A DNA stretch of 64,000 bases, from the NCBI GenBank assembly GCA_041397775.1, contig JAWKWB010000002.1:186001-250000 (forward strand), in the 5' to 3' direction. The notes beneath the pieces are model-generated. The model ran no database searches. It saw only the letters and a program-made list of their open reading frames with translations, and was not told where the DNA came from. This stretch comes from Ga0077555 sp041397775 (GTDB lineage: Bacteria > Pseudomonadota > Alphaproteobacteria > Rhizobiales > Hyphomicrobiaceae). Both the position numbers and the translations under genes were made by a program. This document shows, one piece after another, positions 36,009 to 44,488 of this stretch. The stretch's first letter is position 1, and each line of letters opens with the position of its first letter.

Positions 36009-37765
36009 CCAACGAGGCGAACGACCCCAGGCTCACGACACGGCGCGACATCCTGGAGATGGCGTGCGCTGCCGGCGTGCTGCTTGCGGGAAGCGGTCGC
36101 GTCCGTGCCCAGGCCTTGTCGGGCAGCGTCCGTCAGGAGGACCTGCTCCGGTTCGAGCCGCTGGGCCAGGTCACGCTGCTGCACACGACCGACATCCACG
36201 CCCAGCTCAACCCGATCTATTTCCGCGAGCCCTCGACCAACCTGGGCGTCGGGCCATCCAAGGGGCGCGCCCCGCATCTGACCGACCGCGCCTTTCTGCG
36301 CGAATATGCGATCGATCCAGGCTCCCACCGTGCCTACATGCTGACGGCGGCGGACCACGACAAGCTGGCGCACGCCTGGGGCCGTGTCGGTGGCATGGAT
36401 CGCATCGCGACGCTGGTGCGCGCCATCCGTGCCGAACGTGGCGACGACAAGGTTCTGCTGCTCGACGGCGGCGATGCACTGCAAGGATCCTACACGGCGC
36501 TGGCCACCAAGGGCGCCGACATGATCCGCGCGCTGGACAAGCTCGGCGTCGCCGCGATGACCGGGCATTGGGAGTTCACGCTGGGCGAGCGCCGCATCCA
36601 CGAGCTGTTCGGCGACCGCGTGCGCCAAGGCGCATCCAGGGCGGCCTTCCTCGCCGGCAACGTCTTCGACAATGAATTCGACGAGCCGATCTTCCACCCC
36701 ATGCGGTTCTTCGAGAAGGGGGGCGTGCGCATCGCCGTGATCGGGCAGGCGTTCCCCTATACACCCGTCGCCAACCCCGCCTGGATGATCCCGAAGTGGT
36801 CGATGGGCATCCGCGAGTCCGAAGTACAACGCAACGTCGACCGGGCACGGGCGAAGGGCGCTCACGTCGTCGTTCTGTTGTCGCACAACGGCTTCGATGT
36901 CGATCGCAAGATGGCCGGCCGCGTCTCGGGCCTCGATGTCATCCTGTCCGGTCACACGCACGACGCCCTGCCGCGGCCGCTCAGGATCGGGAAAACACTG
37001 ATCGTGGCCTCTGGATCGCATGGCAAGTTCCTGTCGCGCCTCGATCTCGACGTGCGCGACAAGCGTGTCGTCGGCTATCGCTATGCGTTGATCCCCGTGC
37101 TGTCCGATGCCATCGCACCCGATCCCGAGATGGCCGCCTTGATCGCCGATATCCGCCGGCCGCACGAGGACATGCTGTCGGAAGTGCTCGCGGTCACCGA
37201 GACCATGCTCTACCGGCGGGACAATTTCTCAGGTCCCCTCGACGATCTCGTCATGCGGGCGATGCTGGAGGGGCGCGGGGCCGATATCGCGCTGTCGCCA
37301 GGGTTCCGCTGGGGGCCGACGCTGCTCGCCGGCCAGCCCATCACCTGGGAGGACGTCTACAGCGCCACGGCCATCACGTACCCCACGTGCTATCGCACGG
37401 TGCTGACCGGGCGGCGGATCAAGGAAATCCTGGAGGATGTCGCCGACAACCTCTTCAATCCCGACCCCTATTACCAGCAGGGGGGCGACATGGTGCGCGT
37501 CGGCGGCATGGCCTACGAGATCGACATCGAGCGCTCCATGGGGCAGCGCATCGGGCGCATGACGCTGACGAAGACCGGCAAGCCGGTGGAGGCGGACCGC
37601 AGCTACGTCGTCGCCGGGTGGGGTGCGGTGGCCCAAGGTATCGTCGGCCCCCCGATCTGGGACGTGGTGGCCGACTATCTGCGCGCCAACCGCGTCATCC
37701 GCCTGGCGCCGGGCAACACCGTTAAGCTCGGTCATTCGATCAACTTCATAAGCACCAAGTTTTGA
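36005..37765 (+). CDS. soxB: Thiosulfohydrolase SoxB
   Basis: The 586-residue protein is a calcineurin-like/5'-nucleotidase-type enzyme with the SoxB hallmark AAMTGHWEFTLG, metal-binding TTDIHAQL (residues 61-68), LLDGGDALQGS, LLSHNGFDVD and LSGHTHDALP. It carries a twin-arginine signal TTRRDILEMACAAGVLLAG. SoxB splits sulfate from the cysteine-bound intermediate on SoxY in the periplasm with two manganese ions. GTG 36005 overlaps soxX's stop as GTGA. Confidence 0.95.
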   Translation: MTNEANDPRLTTRRDILEMACAAGVLLAGSGRVRAQALSGSVRQEDLLRFEPLGQVTLLHTTDIHAQLNPIYFREPSTNLGVGPSKGRAPHLTDRAFLREYAIDPGSHRAYMLTAADHDKLAHAWGRVGGMDRIATLVRAIRAERGDDKVLLLDGGDALQGSYTALATKGADMIRALDKLGVAAMTGHWEFTLGERRIHELFGDRVRQGASRAAFLAGNVFDNEFDEPIFHPMRFFEKGGVRIAVIGQAFPYTPVANPAWMIPKWSMGIRESEVQRNVDRARAKGAHVVVLLSHNGFDVDRKMAGRVSGLDVILSGHTHDALPRPLRIGKTLIVASGSHGKFLSRLDLDVRDKRVVGYRYALIPVLSDAIAPDPEMAALIADIRRPHEDMLSEVLAVTETMLYRRDNFSGPLDDLVMRAMLEGRGADIALSPGFRWGPTLLAGQPITWEDVYSATAITYPTCYRTVLTGRRIKEILEDVADNLFNPDPYYQQGGDMVRVGGMAYEIDIERSMGQRIGRMTLTKTGKPVEADRSYVVAGWGAVAQGIVGPPIWDVVADYLRANRVIRLAPGNTVKLGHSINFISTKF

Positions 37766-37830
37766 ATGTCGCGGCGGGCCCTGGTGTGCGATGTCACCGC
37801 GAGGCGCGAACCTGCCAACGAGGATTTTGA

Positions 37831-38625
37831 ATGTTCGGTGACGTTTCGATCTATGCCGGTGTGGCGCTGGCCGGGCTCGTCAGCTTTCTGAGCCCGTGCG
37901 TGCTGCCGCTGGTGCCACCCTATCTGGGTTACCTCGGCGGCCTGAGCATCGAGGAGATGAACGACGAGCGCGGCCTCGATAATGCCGCCTGGCGCCGGAT
38001 CGTGCTGGCGTCGCTGTGCTTCGTGCTGGGTTTCACGACGGTATTCGTGGCGCTGGGCGCGGGCGCCTCGTTCATCGGACAGATCGTGCAGACCTACAAG
38101 GACGGCCTGGCGATGACCGCCGGCGTCCTCATCATCGTCTTCGGCCTGCATTTCCTGGGGCTCCTGCGCATTCCAATCCTGTATCGGGAAGCGCGCTACC
38201 ATACGCAGGCGAGCGGTGCGAGCTTTCTCGGCGCCTACGTGATGGGCCTCGCATTCGCCTTCGGCTGGACGCCGTGCGTTGGGCCGATCCTGGCGACGGT
38301 GCTGGCCGTTGCGGCCAACGAGGGCAGCCTCGGCGCTGGTGTGCGCCTGCTCGCCATCTATGCGCTGGGGCTCGGGATCCCGTTCATCCTGGCTGCCATC
38401 GCCATCGGCCCCTTCCTGGGCTTCATGCGGCGCTTCCGCCGTCATCTCGGCCTGGTCGAAAAGGCCATGGGGGCGCTGCTCGTCGTCACGGGGCTGCTGT
38501 TCCTCACCGGTTCGATCAACTGGTTCGGCCAATGGCTGATCGAGAACGCGCCGATCCTCGGGCGCATCGAGGAGCTGGCGACCTCGCGCACCCTGCAGGA
38601 GCAGATCCTCAAGCAAGGCAAGTAG
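37831..38625 (+). CDS. CcdA-type thiol-disulfide transporter (SoxV-like)
   Basis: A 264-residue polytopic protein of the CcdA/DsbD-beta group with about six helices. Cys23 in SFLSPCVLPLVPPYLGYLGG and a second Cys in FGWTPCVGPILATVLA are the usual redox pair. It moves reducing power from cytoplasmic thioredoxin to the periplasm, for c-type cytochrome maturation or for SoxW/Y reduction, and as the neighbour of sox genes it may serve as SoxV. It sits 65 bases after soxB. No thioredoxin-like soxW is visible. Confidence 0.85.
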   Translation: MFGDVSIYAGVALAGLVSFLSPCVLPLVPPYLGYLGGLSIEEMNDERGLDNAAWRRIVLASLCFVLGFTTVFVALGAGASFIGQIVQTYKDGLAMTAGVLIIVFGLHFLGLLRIPILYREARYHTQASGASFLGAYVMGLAFAFGWTPCVGPILATVLAVAANEGSLGAGVRLLAIYALGLGIPFILAAIAIGPFLGFMRRFRRHLGLVEKAMGALLVVTGLLFLTGSINWFGQWLIENAPILGRIEELATSRTLQEQILKQGK

Positions 38626-38664
38626 GGCGCACCCTCACTCCAATGAACCCGCGGAAGCCCTGAC

Positions 38665-39486
38665 ATGACGCACGCCTCGGCCTACCCCATCGCACTCACC
38701 ATCGCGGGCTCCGACAGCTCGGGCGGGGCGGGAATCCAGGCAGATCTCAAGACCTTCACGGCGCTTGGCGTGTACGGCGCCAGCGTCTTGACGGCCCTGA
38801 CGGCGCAGAACACGCAGGGTGTTCAGGCCGTGGCGGCGGTCGCCCCCGAGTTCGTCGCGGCCCAGATCGCGTCGGTGATCACGGACCTGAAGGTTGGCGC
38901 CATCAAGACGGGCATGCTCGCCAACGCCGCCATCATCGACGCCGTCGTGAGCGCGCTGGACGACTGCCGGGACGTGCCGCTGGTGGTCGATCCCGTCATG
39001 GTCGCAACGAGCGGCGATCCTCTGCTCGAGGCGTCGGCAGTCTCCGCGTTGAAGGATCGCCTGATCCCCCGCGCGAGGCTCCTCACCCCGAACCTGCCTG
39101 AAGCAGCACACCTCCTCGGCTGCCCCCTGGCCCAATCGGAAGCTGACGCGCGCGAACAGCTGGCGGCGCTGGAAAGGCTCGGCGCCCACGCCGTTCTCCT
39201 CAAGGGCGGCCACGGCGAAGGCGGCGAGGCCGTCGACTTGCTGGGCATCGGCGGGCGCGTCGTCCGGCTTGCCAGTCCGCGCATCGCGACGCGCAATACG
39301 CATGGCACGGGTTGCACGCTGTCGGCGGCCATAGCGGCCGGCCTGGCCGAGGGGCGCGACCTCAAGGACGCCGTCCGCCGCGGCAAGGCGTTCGTCCATG
39401 CTGCCATCGAGGCGGCGCGCGCGCTGGCGATCGGCAAGGGGGCCGGGCCGGTCGATCACCTCTACGCCATCCGGCATTGTGACTGA
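38665..39486 (+). CDS. thiD: Hydroxymethylpyrimidine/phosphomethylpyrimidine kinase
   Basis: The 273-residue kinase has the ThiD N terminus ALTIAGSDSSGGAGIQADLKTF, DPVMVATSGDPLLE and the NTHGTGCTLSAAIAAGLAEG anion-hole and base region. It makes HMP-pyrophosphate for thiamine synthesis in the cytosol. ATG 38665 follows GCGGAAG. It starts 39 bases after the CcdA gene and may share its transcript. Confidence 0.93.
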   Translation: MTHASAYPIALTIAGSDSSGGAGIQADLKTFTALGVYGASVLTALTAQNTQGVQAVAAVAPEFVAAQIASVITDLKVGAIKTGMLANAAIIDAVVSALDDCRDVPLVVDPVMVATSGDPLLEASAVSALKDRLIPRARLLTPNLPEAAHLLGCPLAQSEADAREQLAALERLGAHAVLLKGGHGEGGEAVDLLGIGGRVVRLASPRIATRNTHGTGCTLSAAIAAGLAEGRDLKDAVRRGKAFVHAAIEAARALAIGKGAGPVDHLYAIRHCD

Positions 39487-39780
39487 AAATCCCCCGATTG
39501 GATGTGCTCGGATCGAGCCTCGCTGCGATCGCGAAAACGTGATTATCGGTGCGCCGGCAACTGGTTACCGATTGTTGAACTTTTGTGCCGTATGTTTGGT
39601 GTGACTTGGGCGACACCGTGTTGTGGCATTCGATTTCAGCCACGCGTTTGCCCTTTTCGGAAATGTCCGAATAGCGCATGTCTTGGCGCACGGACACACC
39701 GGGGCGGCTTTGCGTCGTGCGCGGTGCGGAAGTTCAGAAAACACGAGACAAAACAAAGAGATCGGCGCGAGAGGTCGAGC

Positions 39781-41103
39781 ATGGGCGCGTATCGTCGAGT
39801 GAAGGCTGTTGCTCTGCTGGCGGGACCAGCCTGCTTCGCCACCATGGGGATGATGGCCATCGATGGCCTGTCCGAGGCAGCTGTTGCTCAGGAGACGGGG
39901 ACGAACTGGGCGTTCTTCGATCCCCAGTCGGGCGGCGGCCGGAGCTGGGGCGGCAGTGCGTCCACAAATCGCTATGACAACTCGTTCGCCAAGCAGTGGG
40001 AGGCGAACCCGCCGAAAGGGTTCCCCACGCTGTCCGCGCAGAACATCGAGGCGACCAAGGCCGCCATCAAGAAGTACGAGACGATCGTCGAGCGCGGGGG
40101 CTGGAAGCAGGTCCCCGACGTCATGATGCAGATGGGCTCTGCGGGAAGCGGCGTCGGCCTGCTGCGCGAGCGTCTGGCGATATCGGGGGACCTGCGCTCC
40201 AACGAGGGTGGTTTCTTCGGCGAGACGTACGGCACGGACCTGGAGAAGGGCGTCAAGCGCTTCCAGGCCTCGAATGGTCTGACCCCGACAGGCATCGTCG
40301 ACCGCCGCACCGTGGCCGCGCTCAACGTGCCCGCGGCCGTGCGTCTCAAGCAGCTCAAGGTCAATCTGGCCCGCCTGCAGTCGCTGGTGAACGGCACGGG
40401 CAAGAAGTACGTTATCGTCAACATCCCTTCCGCCCAGATCGAAGCGGTGGAGAACAACAAGGTCGTTTCGCGGCACGCCGGTGTGGTCGGCAAGATCGAC
40501 CGCCAGACGCCGCTGTTGAAGTCGACGATCCACGAGTTGAACTTCAATCCCGTGTGGCACCTGCCGCCGACCGTGATCCAGAAGGATCTCGTGCCCAAGG
40601 GCCAGCTGATGTCGCGCCGCGGCCAGGACGTGCTGGCCAAGTACGGCATCGAGGCGTTCGGTTCCGACGGGCGCAAGCTCGATACGAGCAAGATCAACTG
40701 GTCGTCGTCATCGGCCCGGAACCTGACCTTCCGGCAGGCGCCAGGGCCCGAGAATCCGTTGGGCTTCGTGAAGATCAACTTCCACAACGGCTACTCCGTC
40801 TACATGCACGACAGCCCGTCGCAGAATCTCTTCGGCCGGAATTTCCGTGCTGCAAGCTCGGGCTGCGTGCGCGTTTCGGGAATCGACCAGCTCGCGACCT
40901 GGCTCACTTCGGAGCAGGGCTGGACGCACGACAAGGTCGCGCACATGAAGAAATCGGGTGAGCGCTTCGACTTTCGTCTGAAGAAGCCGGTGCCGCTGTT
41001 CTTCACCTACATCACGGCCTGGGCGACGGAGGATGGCGTGATCCAGTTCCGTCGCGACATCTACAACAAGGACAACGTCGGCGACGTCGCTTCGGCCTAT
41101 TGA
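39781..41103 (+). CDS. L,D-transpeptidase with peptidoglycan-binding domain
   Basis: The 440-residue product has a hydrophobic N-terminal segment (about residues 8-28), a peptidoglycan-binding helical domain around residues 140-185 (FGETYGTDLEKGVKRFQASNGLTPTGIVDRRTVAALN) and a YkuD catalytic domain with YMHDSPSQNLFGRN then SSGCVRVSG (catalytic Cys near residue 360). This matches YcbB/LdtD-type enzymes that form 3-3 cross-links in the cell wall of alphaproteobacteria. The ATG at 39781 fits a signal-anchor start; the frame reads open to 39502. Confidence 0.9.
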   Translation: MGAYRRVKAVALLAGPACFATMGMMAIDGLSEAAVAQETGTNWAFFDPQSGGGRSWGGSASTNRYDNSFAKQWEANPPKGFPTLSAQNIEATKAAIKKYETIVERGGWKQVPDVMMQMGSAGSGVGLLRERLAISGDLRSNEGGFFGETYGTDLEKGVKRFQASNGLTPTGIVDRRTVAALNVPAAVRLKQLKVNLARLQSLVNGTGKKYVIVNIPSAQIEAVENNKVVSRHAGVVGKIDRQTPLLKSTIHELNFNPVWHLPPTVIQKDLVPKGQLMSRRGQDVLAKYGIEAFGSDGRKLDTSKINWSSSSARNLTFRQAPGPENPLGFVKINFHNGYSVYMHDSPSQNLFGRNFRAASSGCVRVSGIDQLATWLTSEQGWTHDKVAHMKKSGERFDFRLKKPVPLFFTYITAWATEDGVIQFRRDIYNKDNVGDVASAY

Positions 41104-41139
41104 GGCAAGCCTCTCTCGCAGAAAGCGCATTTACAGCGG

Positions 41140-41170
41140 CGCGCGGCCCCCTCTGGTGCCGCGCGTTATG
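41140..41170 (+). terminator. Hairpin after the L,D-transpeptidase gene
   Basis: CGCGCGGC (41140-41147) pairs perfectly with GCCGCGCG (41158-41165) across a ten-base loop. It is followed by TTATGCATTTT, a weak T-rich tail, 37 bases after the stop. Confidence 0.42.
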
Positions 41171-41237
41171 CATTTTGGTGCGTGCAAAGCCCTTTATCCA
41201 TGTTGGCCTGAAGCCGGCCGCGACAAAAAGGCTGGTC

Positions 41238-41251
41238 TTGATCATCGTCAA
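41238..41251 (+). promoter_or_regulatory. FNR/FixK-like box upstream of hemA
   Basis: TTGATCATCGTCAA matches the FNR/FixK consensus TTGAT-N4-ATCAA with one change. It lies 165 bases before hemA. In several alphaproteobacteria FnrL or FixK activates hemA when oxygen is low, so this fits low-oxygen control of heme synthesis. Regulator genes are outside the window. Confidence 0.5.
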
Positions 41252-41415
41252 TAATTTTGGCTACTTGAGGTGCGACAAAGCGCGAGACGCAACACGACGC
41301 CACAGTTGTTAAGGATTGATATCTGCCGATCCGGCCAGGTCTCGCGAGGGACGAAGGCGGGATCGGTGTGGCTGCAGCCTGGCATGCGGGCTGGAGAAGC
41401 AAGAGGACTGACGCA

Positions 41416-42642
41416 ATGAATTACGACGCGGTATTCGCCTCCGCACTGGCCCAGATCCGCTCCGAGGGCCGGTATCGCGTCTTCGCCGATATTTGTCGTC
41501 AGCGCGGCAGCTTCCCACGCGCCGTTCACTACGGGGCCGACAAGCCCGGCGATATCACCGTGTGGTGCTCCAACGACTATCTGGGCATGGGGCAAAGTCC
41601 CGTGGTGCTGGCCGCCATGCACGAGGCCCTGGAGACGGTCGGCGCCGGTTCGGGCGGAACGCGCAACATCTCCGGCACCACGCACTATCACGTCGAACTC
41701 GAGCGCGAGCTGGCCGATCTGCACGGCAAGGAGAGCGCGCTGCTCTTCACGTCGGCCTACGTCGCCAACGACACCACGCTGGCCACGCTGCAGAAGCTGC
41801 TGCCCGGCGCAATCATCCTCTCCGACGAGAAGAACCACGCTTCCATGATCGCCGGCATCCGCAACGGCGGCGGCGAGAAGCGGATCTTCGCCCACAACGA
41901 TCTGGCCGATCTCGAGCGTATCCTGAAGGAGATCGACCCGGCGCGCGCCAAGATCATCGCCTTCGAGAGCGTCTACTCGATGGACGGCGCCATCGCCCCC
42001 ATCGGCGCGATCTGCGATCTGGCGCGCAAGTACGGTGCCTTGACCTATCTCGACGAGGTGCATGCGGTGGGCATGTATGGCCCGCGCGGCGGCGGCATCG
42101 CCGAGCGTGACGGTGTCATGCACAAGGTCGACATCATCAACGGCACGCTGGCCAAGGGCTTTGGCGTGATGGGTGGCTATATCGCCGCCAGCGCCGACCT
42201 GTGCGATGCCATCCGTTCCTATGCTCCCGGCTTCATCTTCACGACGTCGCTGGCCCCTGCCGTTGCCGCCGGTGCGCTGGCCTCGATCCGGCACCTCAAG
42301 ACCTCCGACCTGGAACGTGCACGCCACCAGGAGCGTGCGCGTACGCTCAAGCGCAAGCTCAAGAACGCCGGACTGCCCGTCGTCGACAATCCCAGCCACA
42401 TCGTGCCCGTGCTCGTCGGCGATCCAGTGATCTGCAAGCGCGTCACCGACACGCTGCTCGACCGTTTCGGCATCTACGTGCAGCCGATCAACTACCCGAC
42501 CGTTCCCAAGGGCACCGAGCGCCTGCGCCTGACGCCGACCCCGCTCCATTCCGACGCGGACATGGACCGGCTGGTCGAGGCGCTGACGGCTCTGTGGGCG
42601 GAGTGCCCCATCTCCATCGAGCAGAAGCGCGCTGCCGAATAG
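41416..42642 (+). CDS. hemA: 5-aminolevulinate synthase
   Basis: The 408-residue PLP enzyme is the alphaproteobacterial C4-pathway ALA synthase: MNYDAVFASALAQIRSEGRYRVFADI, the conserved WCSNDYLGM and SGGTRNISGTTHYHVELE, YLDEVHAVGMYGPRGGG (Asp and His near the PLP) and Lys247 in LAKGFGVMGGY. It condenses glycine with succinyl-CoA to make ALA, the first step of tetrapyrrole synthesis. ATG 41416 has AAGAGG upstream. The FNR/FixK-like box above suggests oxygen control. Confidence 0.96.
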   Translation: MNYDAVFASALAQIRSEGRYRVFADICRQRGSFPRAVHYGADKPGDITVWCSNDYLGMGQSPVVLAAMHEALETVGAGSGGTRNISGTTHYHVELERELADLHGKESALLFTSAYVANDTTLATLQKLLPGAIILSDEKNHASMIAGIRNGGGEKRIFAHNDLADLERILKEIDPARAKIIAFESVYSMDGAIAPIGAICDLARKYGALTYLDEVHAVGMYGPRGGGIAERDGVMHKVDIINGTLAKGFGVMGGYIAASADLCDAIRSYAPGFIFTTSLAPAVAAGALASIRHLKTSDLERARHQERARTLKRKLKNAGLPVVDNPSHIVPVLVGDPVICKRVTDTLLDRFGIYVQPINYPTVPKGTERLRLTPTPLHSDADMDRLVEALTALWAECPISIEQKRAAE

Positions 42643-42720
42643 GCAGACGCGCAGCTTGCCCATCGCCGAGTGTTTCGGTTTCGGCATTTGCATGCCCTTG
42701 CCGTGCGTCCGAGAGCGGGT

Positions 42721-42743
42721 GCCAAACGTCGGATGCACTACAC
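42721..42743. repeat. Fragment resembling the first hairpin at 49.6 kb
   Basis: GCCAAACGTCGGATGC (42721-42736) matches 14 of 16 bases of the right inner arm at 49676-49691, followed by ACTACAC in both. No matching left arm is seen here, so it looks like a decayed half-copy. Confidence 0.4.
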
Positions 42744-42809
42744 GCGCCGCTGGGAATCGCCATAATGCGGTGCGAGAACCGTAACCGGACGATCCCTGCA
42801 GGGCGCGCG

Positions 42810-43250
42810 ATGACGCCAACGAGGCCGATTCAATTCGAGAAGCTGCACGGCGGTGCGCCATGGCGTGCCGTGCGCGCGCCGCTGGCATGCGCTGCGCTCG
42901 CCGTGGTGCTGGCGTCGGCACCGGCTGCATCCGCGCAGGATGGCGAGAGCCAACCCTACGACTTCAAGCTCTTCCGGCTCGCCGAGGTGCTTGGAGCCGT
43001 CCATTACCTTCGTGAACTCTGCGGATCGGACGATGGCTCGCTGTGGCGCGATCGCATGAGCGAGATCATCGCCGGTGAAGGCTCCTCCGCGCTGCGCCGC
43101 GCACGCCTGACGCGCCGGTTCAACGAGGGCTATCGCAGCTACAGCCGCACGTATCAATCCTGCACGACCACGGCCAAGACCGCCATAAACCGTTTTCTCA
43201 GTGAAGGGGCGGAATTATCTGAAGCGATTGTGAAATCCGTTCCAAGATGA
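42810..43250 (+). CDS. Small secreted protein, TIGR02301-like
   Basis: The product is 146 residues from ATG 42810 (161 from ATG 42765). It has a hydrophobic export signal around residues 25-42 (LACAALAVVLASAPAASA) and a mature part with LYYLRELCGSDDGSLWRDRMSEIIAGE-like wording: AVHYLRELCGSDDGSLWRDRM, RLTRRFNEGYRSYSRTYQSC. The cysteine pair and this block match, from memory, a conserved Hyphomicrobiales family of unknown function (TIGR02301). It is probably periplasmic. Start choice is uncertain. Confidence 0.65.
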   Translation: MTPTRPIQFEKLHGGAPWRAVRAPLACAALAVVLASAPAASAQDGESQPYDFKLFRLAEVLGAVHYLRELCGSDDGSLWRDRMSEIIAGEGSSALRRARLTRRFNEGYRSYSRTYQSCTTTAKTAINRFLSEGAELSEAIVKSVPR

Positions 43251-43357
43251 CGTGCTTTCGAGTTTACCTTTATTGTTGCTGATGCCCCCATTTCCCGGTC
43301 CACGTGCTAGACAGCGCAAAGCCGCAAAGGCAATGCACGTGAACAGGGGATTTCGAC

Positions 43358-43606
43358 GTGGAAAGAGGGTTGGGACTTTCTGGGGCCAGCGACGAGAGCC
43401 TTCGCGCGCTCGACATCATTCTTGGCGCCTGGGAAGAGGGGGCCGAGTGCGGCATCGCGCCCGAACTCATGGCCTACGCGGCCCTCTACACGGCCCTGAG
43501 CGATCTCGTTGCTGCGTTCGGCGAGGAGGCCGTCGCCACGCTTGCGACCGGACTGTGCTCGCGCGTGCAGGCGGGCGAATTCACGCTCTATAGTGCGCAG
43601 CACTGA
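43358..43606 (+). CDS. Small conserved-looking protein of unknown function
   Basis: This 82-residue protein starts at GTG 43358, eight bases after CAGGGGA. It is helix-rich and acidic (ESLRALDIILGAWEEGAECGIAPELMAYAALYTALSDLVAAFGEEAVATLATGLCSRVQAGEF), with no signal peptide. Codon use is like its neighbours and the competing 113-residue frame at 43252 is low in sense. I recognise no domain. It may be a small cytosolic regulator. Confidence 0.55.
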   Translation: MERGLGLSGASDESLRALDIILGAWEEGAECGIAPELMAYAALYTALSDLVAAFGEEAVATLATGLCSRVQAGEFTLYSAQH

Positions 43607-43644
43607 AGCACACGGCAGGGCGAGGCACGCGCGCCCTGCCTCGC

Positions 43645-43690
43645 CTCGCAATCAACACCAGCCTCGCAATCAGCGCCCGTCTCGCAATCA
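43645..43690. repeat. Three tandem copies of an 18-base unit at the end of a LysE gene
   Basis: CTCGCAATCA occurs at 43645, 43663 and 43681, exactly 18 bases apart, with variable 8-base spacers. The third copy overlaps the stop of the minus-strand LysE gene. It looks like a local slippage expansion. Confidence 0.75.
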
Positions 43691-44344
43691 GCGGATGCGC
43701 TTGATGCCCATTTCGCCGATCAACAGCGAGCCCAGGCCGAGTAGCACGAGCCCGGCGATCTGATTGATGCGCGACATGCGCTCTTCGTCGATGATGTGGC
43801 GAATGCCGCTGATCAGCCGCGAAACGATCAGCCAATAGGTGAAGCTGCCGCCCATCACCGAGGCGACCATGGCAAGGGCGTCGAAGTGCGACTCGACTTC
43901 AACGAACGAGCTGACGCCGCTGAAGATTGCGAACAGGCCCAGCACCGCGCCCGGGTTGGTCAACGTCAGCAGGAAGAGCTGCGGGATATCCCAGATGTAA
44001 TCGGACAGGGTGGCCCGCTCCGCGTCGTGGGCACTCGTGAAGGTGGGCTTGGTGAAGTAGAGCTTGAGCCCGGCCACCATGATCGCCACGCCACCGACGA
44101 TCTGGATGGCTGTGCGGTACTGCTTGATGGCGCCCGAAACGGCATTGACGCCGAGAGCGGCAGCAAGCGCGATCAGGCCGTCGCCCAGCATGACCCCGAG
44201 GCCGGCGGCCAGCCCCCCGAAGAACCCCCGCTCGACGGCACGCTGCAGGGCAAGCAGATTGGTCGGCCCAAGGGGGAGCGCCACGAGAACGCCGATGAGA
44301 AACCCCACAGGCGCGATCAGAAGCACATTGGGGACGAAAGCCAT
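43688..44344 (-). CDS. LysE-family transporter
   Basis: The 218-residue membrane protein has about six helices and a LysE-type N-terminal helix (FLIGVLVALPLGPTNLLALQRAVERGFFGGL). TLTNPGAVLGLFAIFSG is the second conserved stretch. It should export amino acids or related solutes; substrate unknown. ATG 44344 is preceded by an in-frame GTG. The 3' end overlaps an 18-base tandem repeat. Confidence 0.82.
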   Translation of the reverse strand: MAFVPNVLLIAPVGFLIGVLVALPLGPTNLLALQRAVERGFFGGLAAGLGVMLGDGLIALAAALGVNAVSGAIKQYRTAIQIVGGVAIMVAGLKLYFTKPTFTSAHDAERATLSDYIWDIPQLFLLTLTNPGAVLGLFAIFSGVSSFVEVESHFDALAMVASVMGGSFTYWLIVSRLISGIRHIIDEERMSRINQIAGLVLLGLGSLLIGEMGIKRIR

Positions 44345-44488
44345 CACGCGCGGGCACCCGGGACGACCTGATGGGCCTCCCTCCTCTGGGGCAGCCGGAA
44401 GGACGATTGTGGAGCGCGCAGCCTCGCCATTGCCGGGATGTCCGCCGTCATCCTATGCTTTCCAGGCTCCAGCAAGTGAGATCCCCCG

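Larger units (their letters stand above)
41104..41415. other. Intergenic region upstream of hemA (312 bases)
   Basis: The gap holds a hairpin after the L,D-transpeptidase gene, an FNR/FixK-like palindrome at 41238-41251, and a start-proximal stretch with GGAGAAGCAAGAGGA-like purines before the hemA ATG. No confident -35/-10 pair was found. Confidence 0.5.

Noticed and set aside
36005..37765. soxB read as a 5'-nucleotidase (UshA type)
   Set aside because: The GHWEFT motif and the position after soxA and soxX are specific for SoxB.
43252..43593. 113-residue open frame overlapping the small gene at 43358
   Set aside because: Its translation is Arg-rich and without pattern; the overlapping 82-residue frame has a better ribosome site and composition.
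43645..43690. The equal-spaced repeats as a CRISPR array
   Set aside because: Units are 10 bases with 8-base spacers and overlap a gene end; no cas genes are present.
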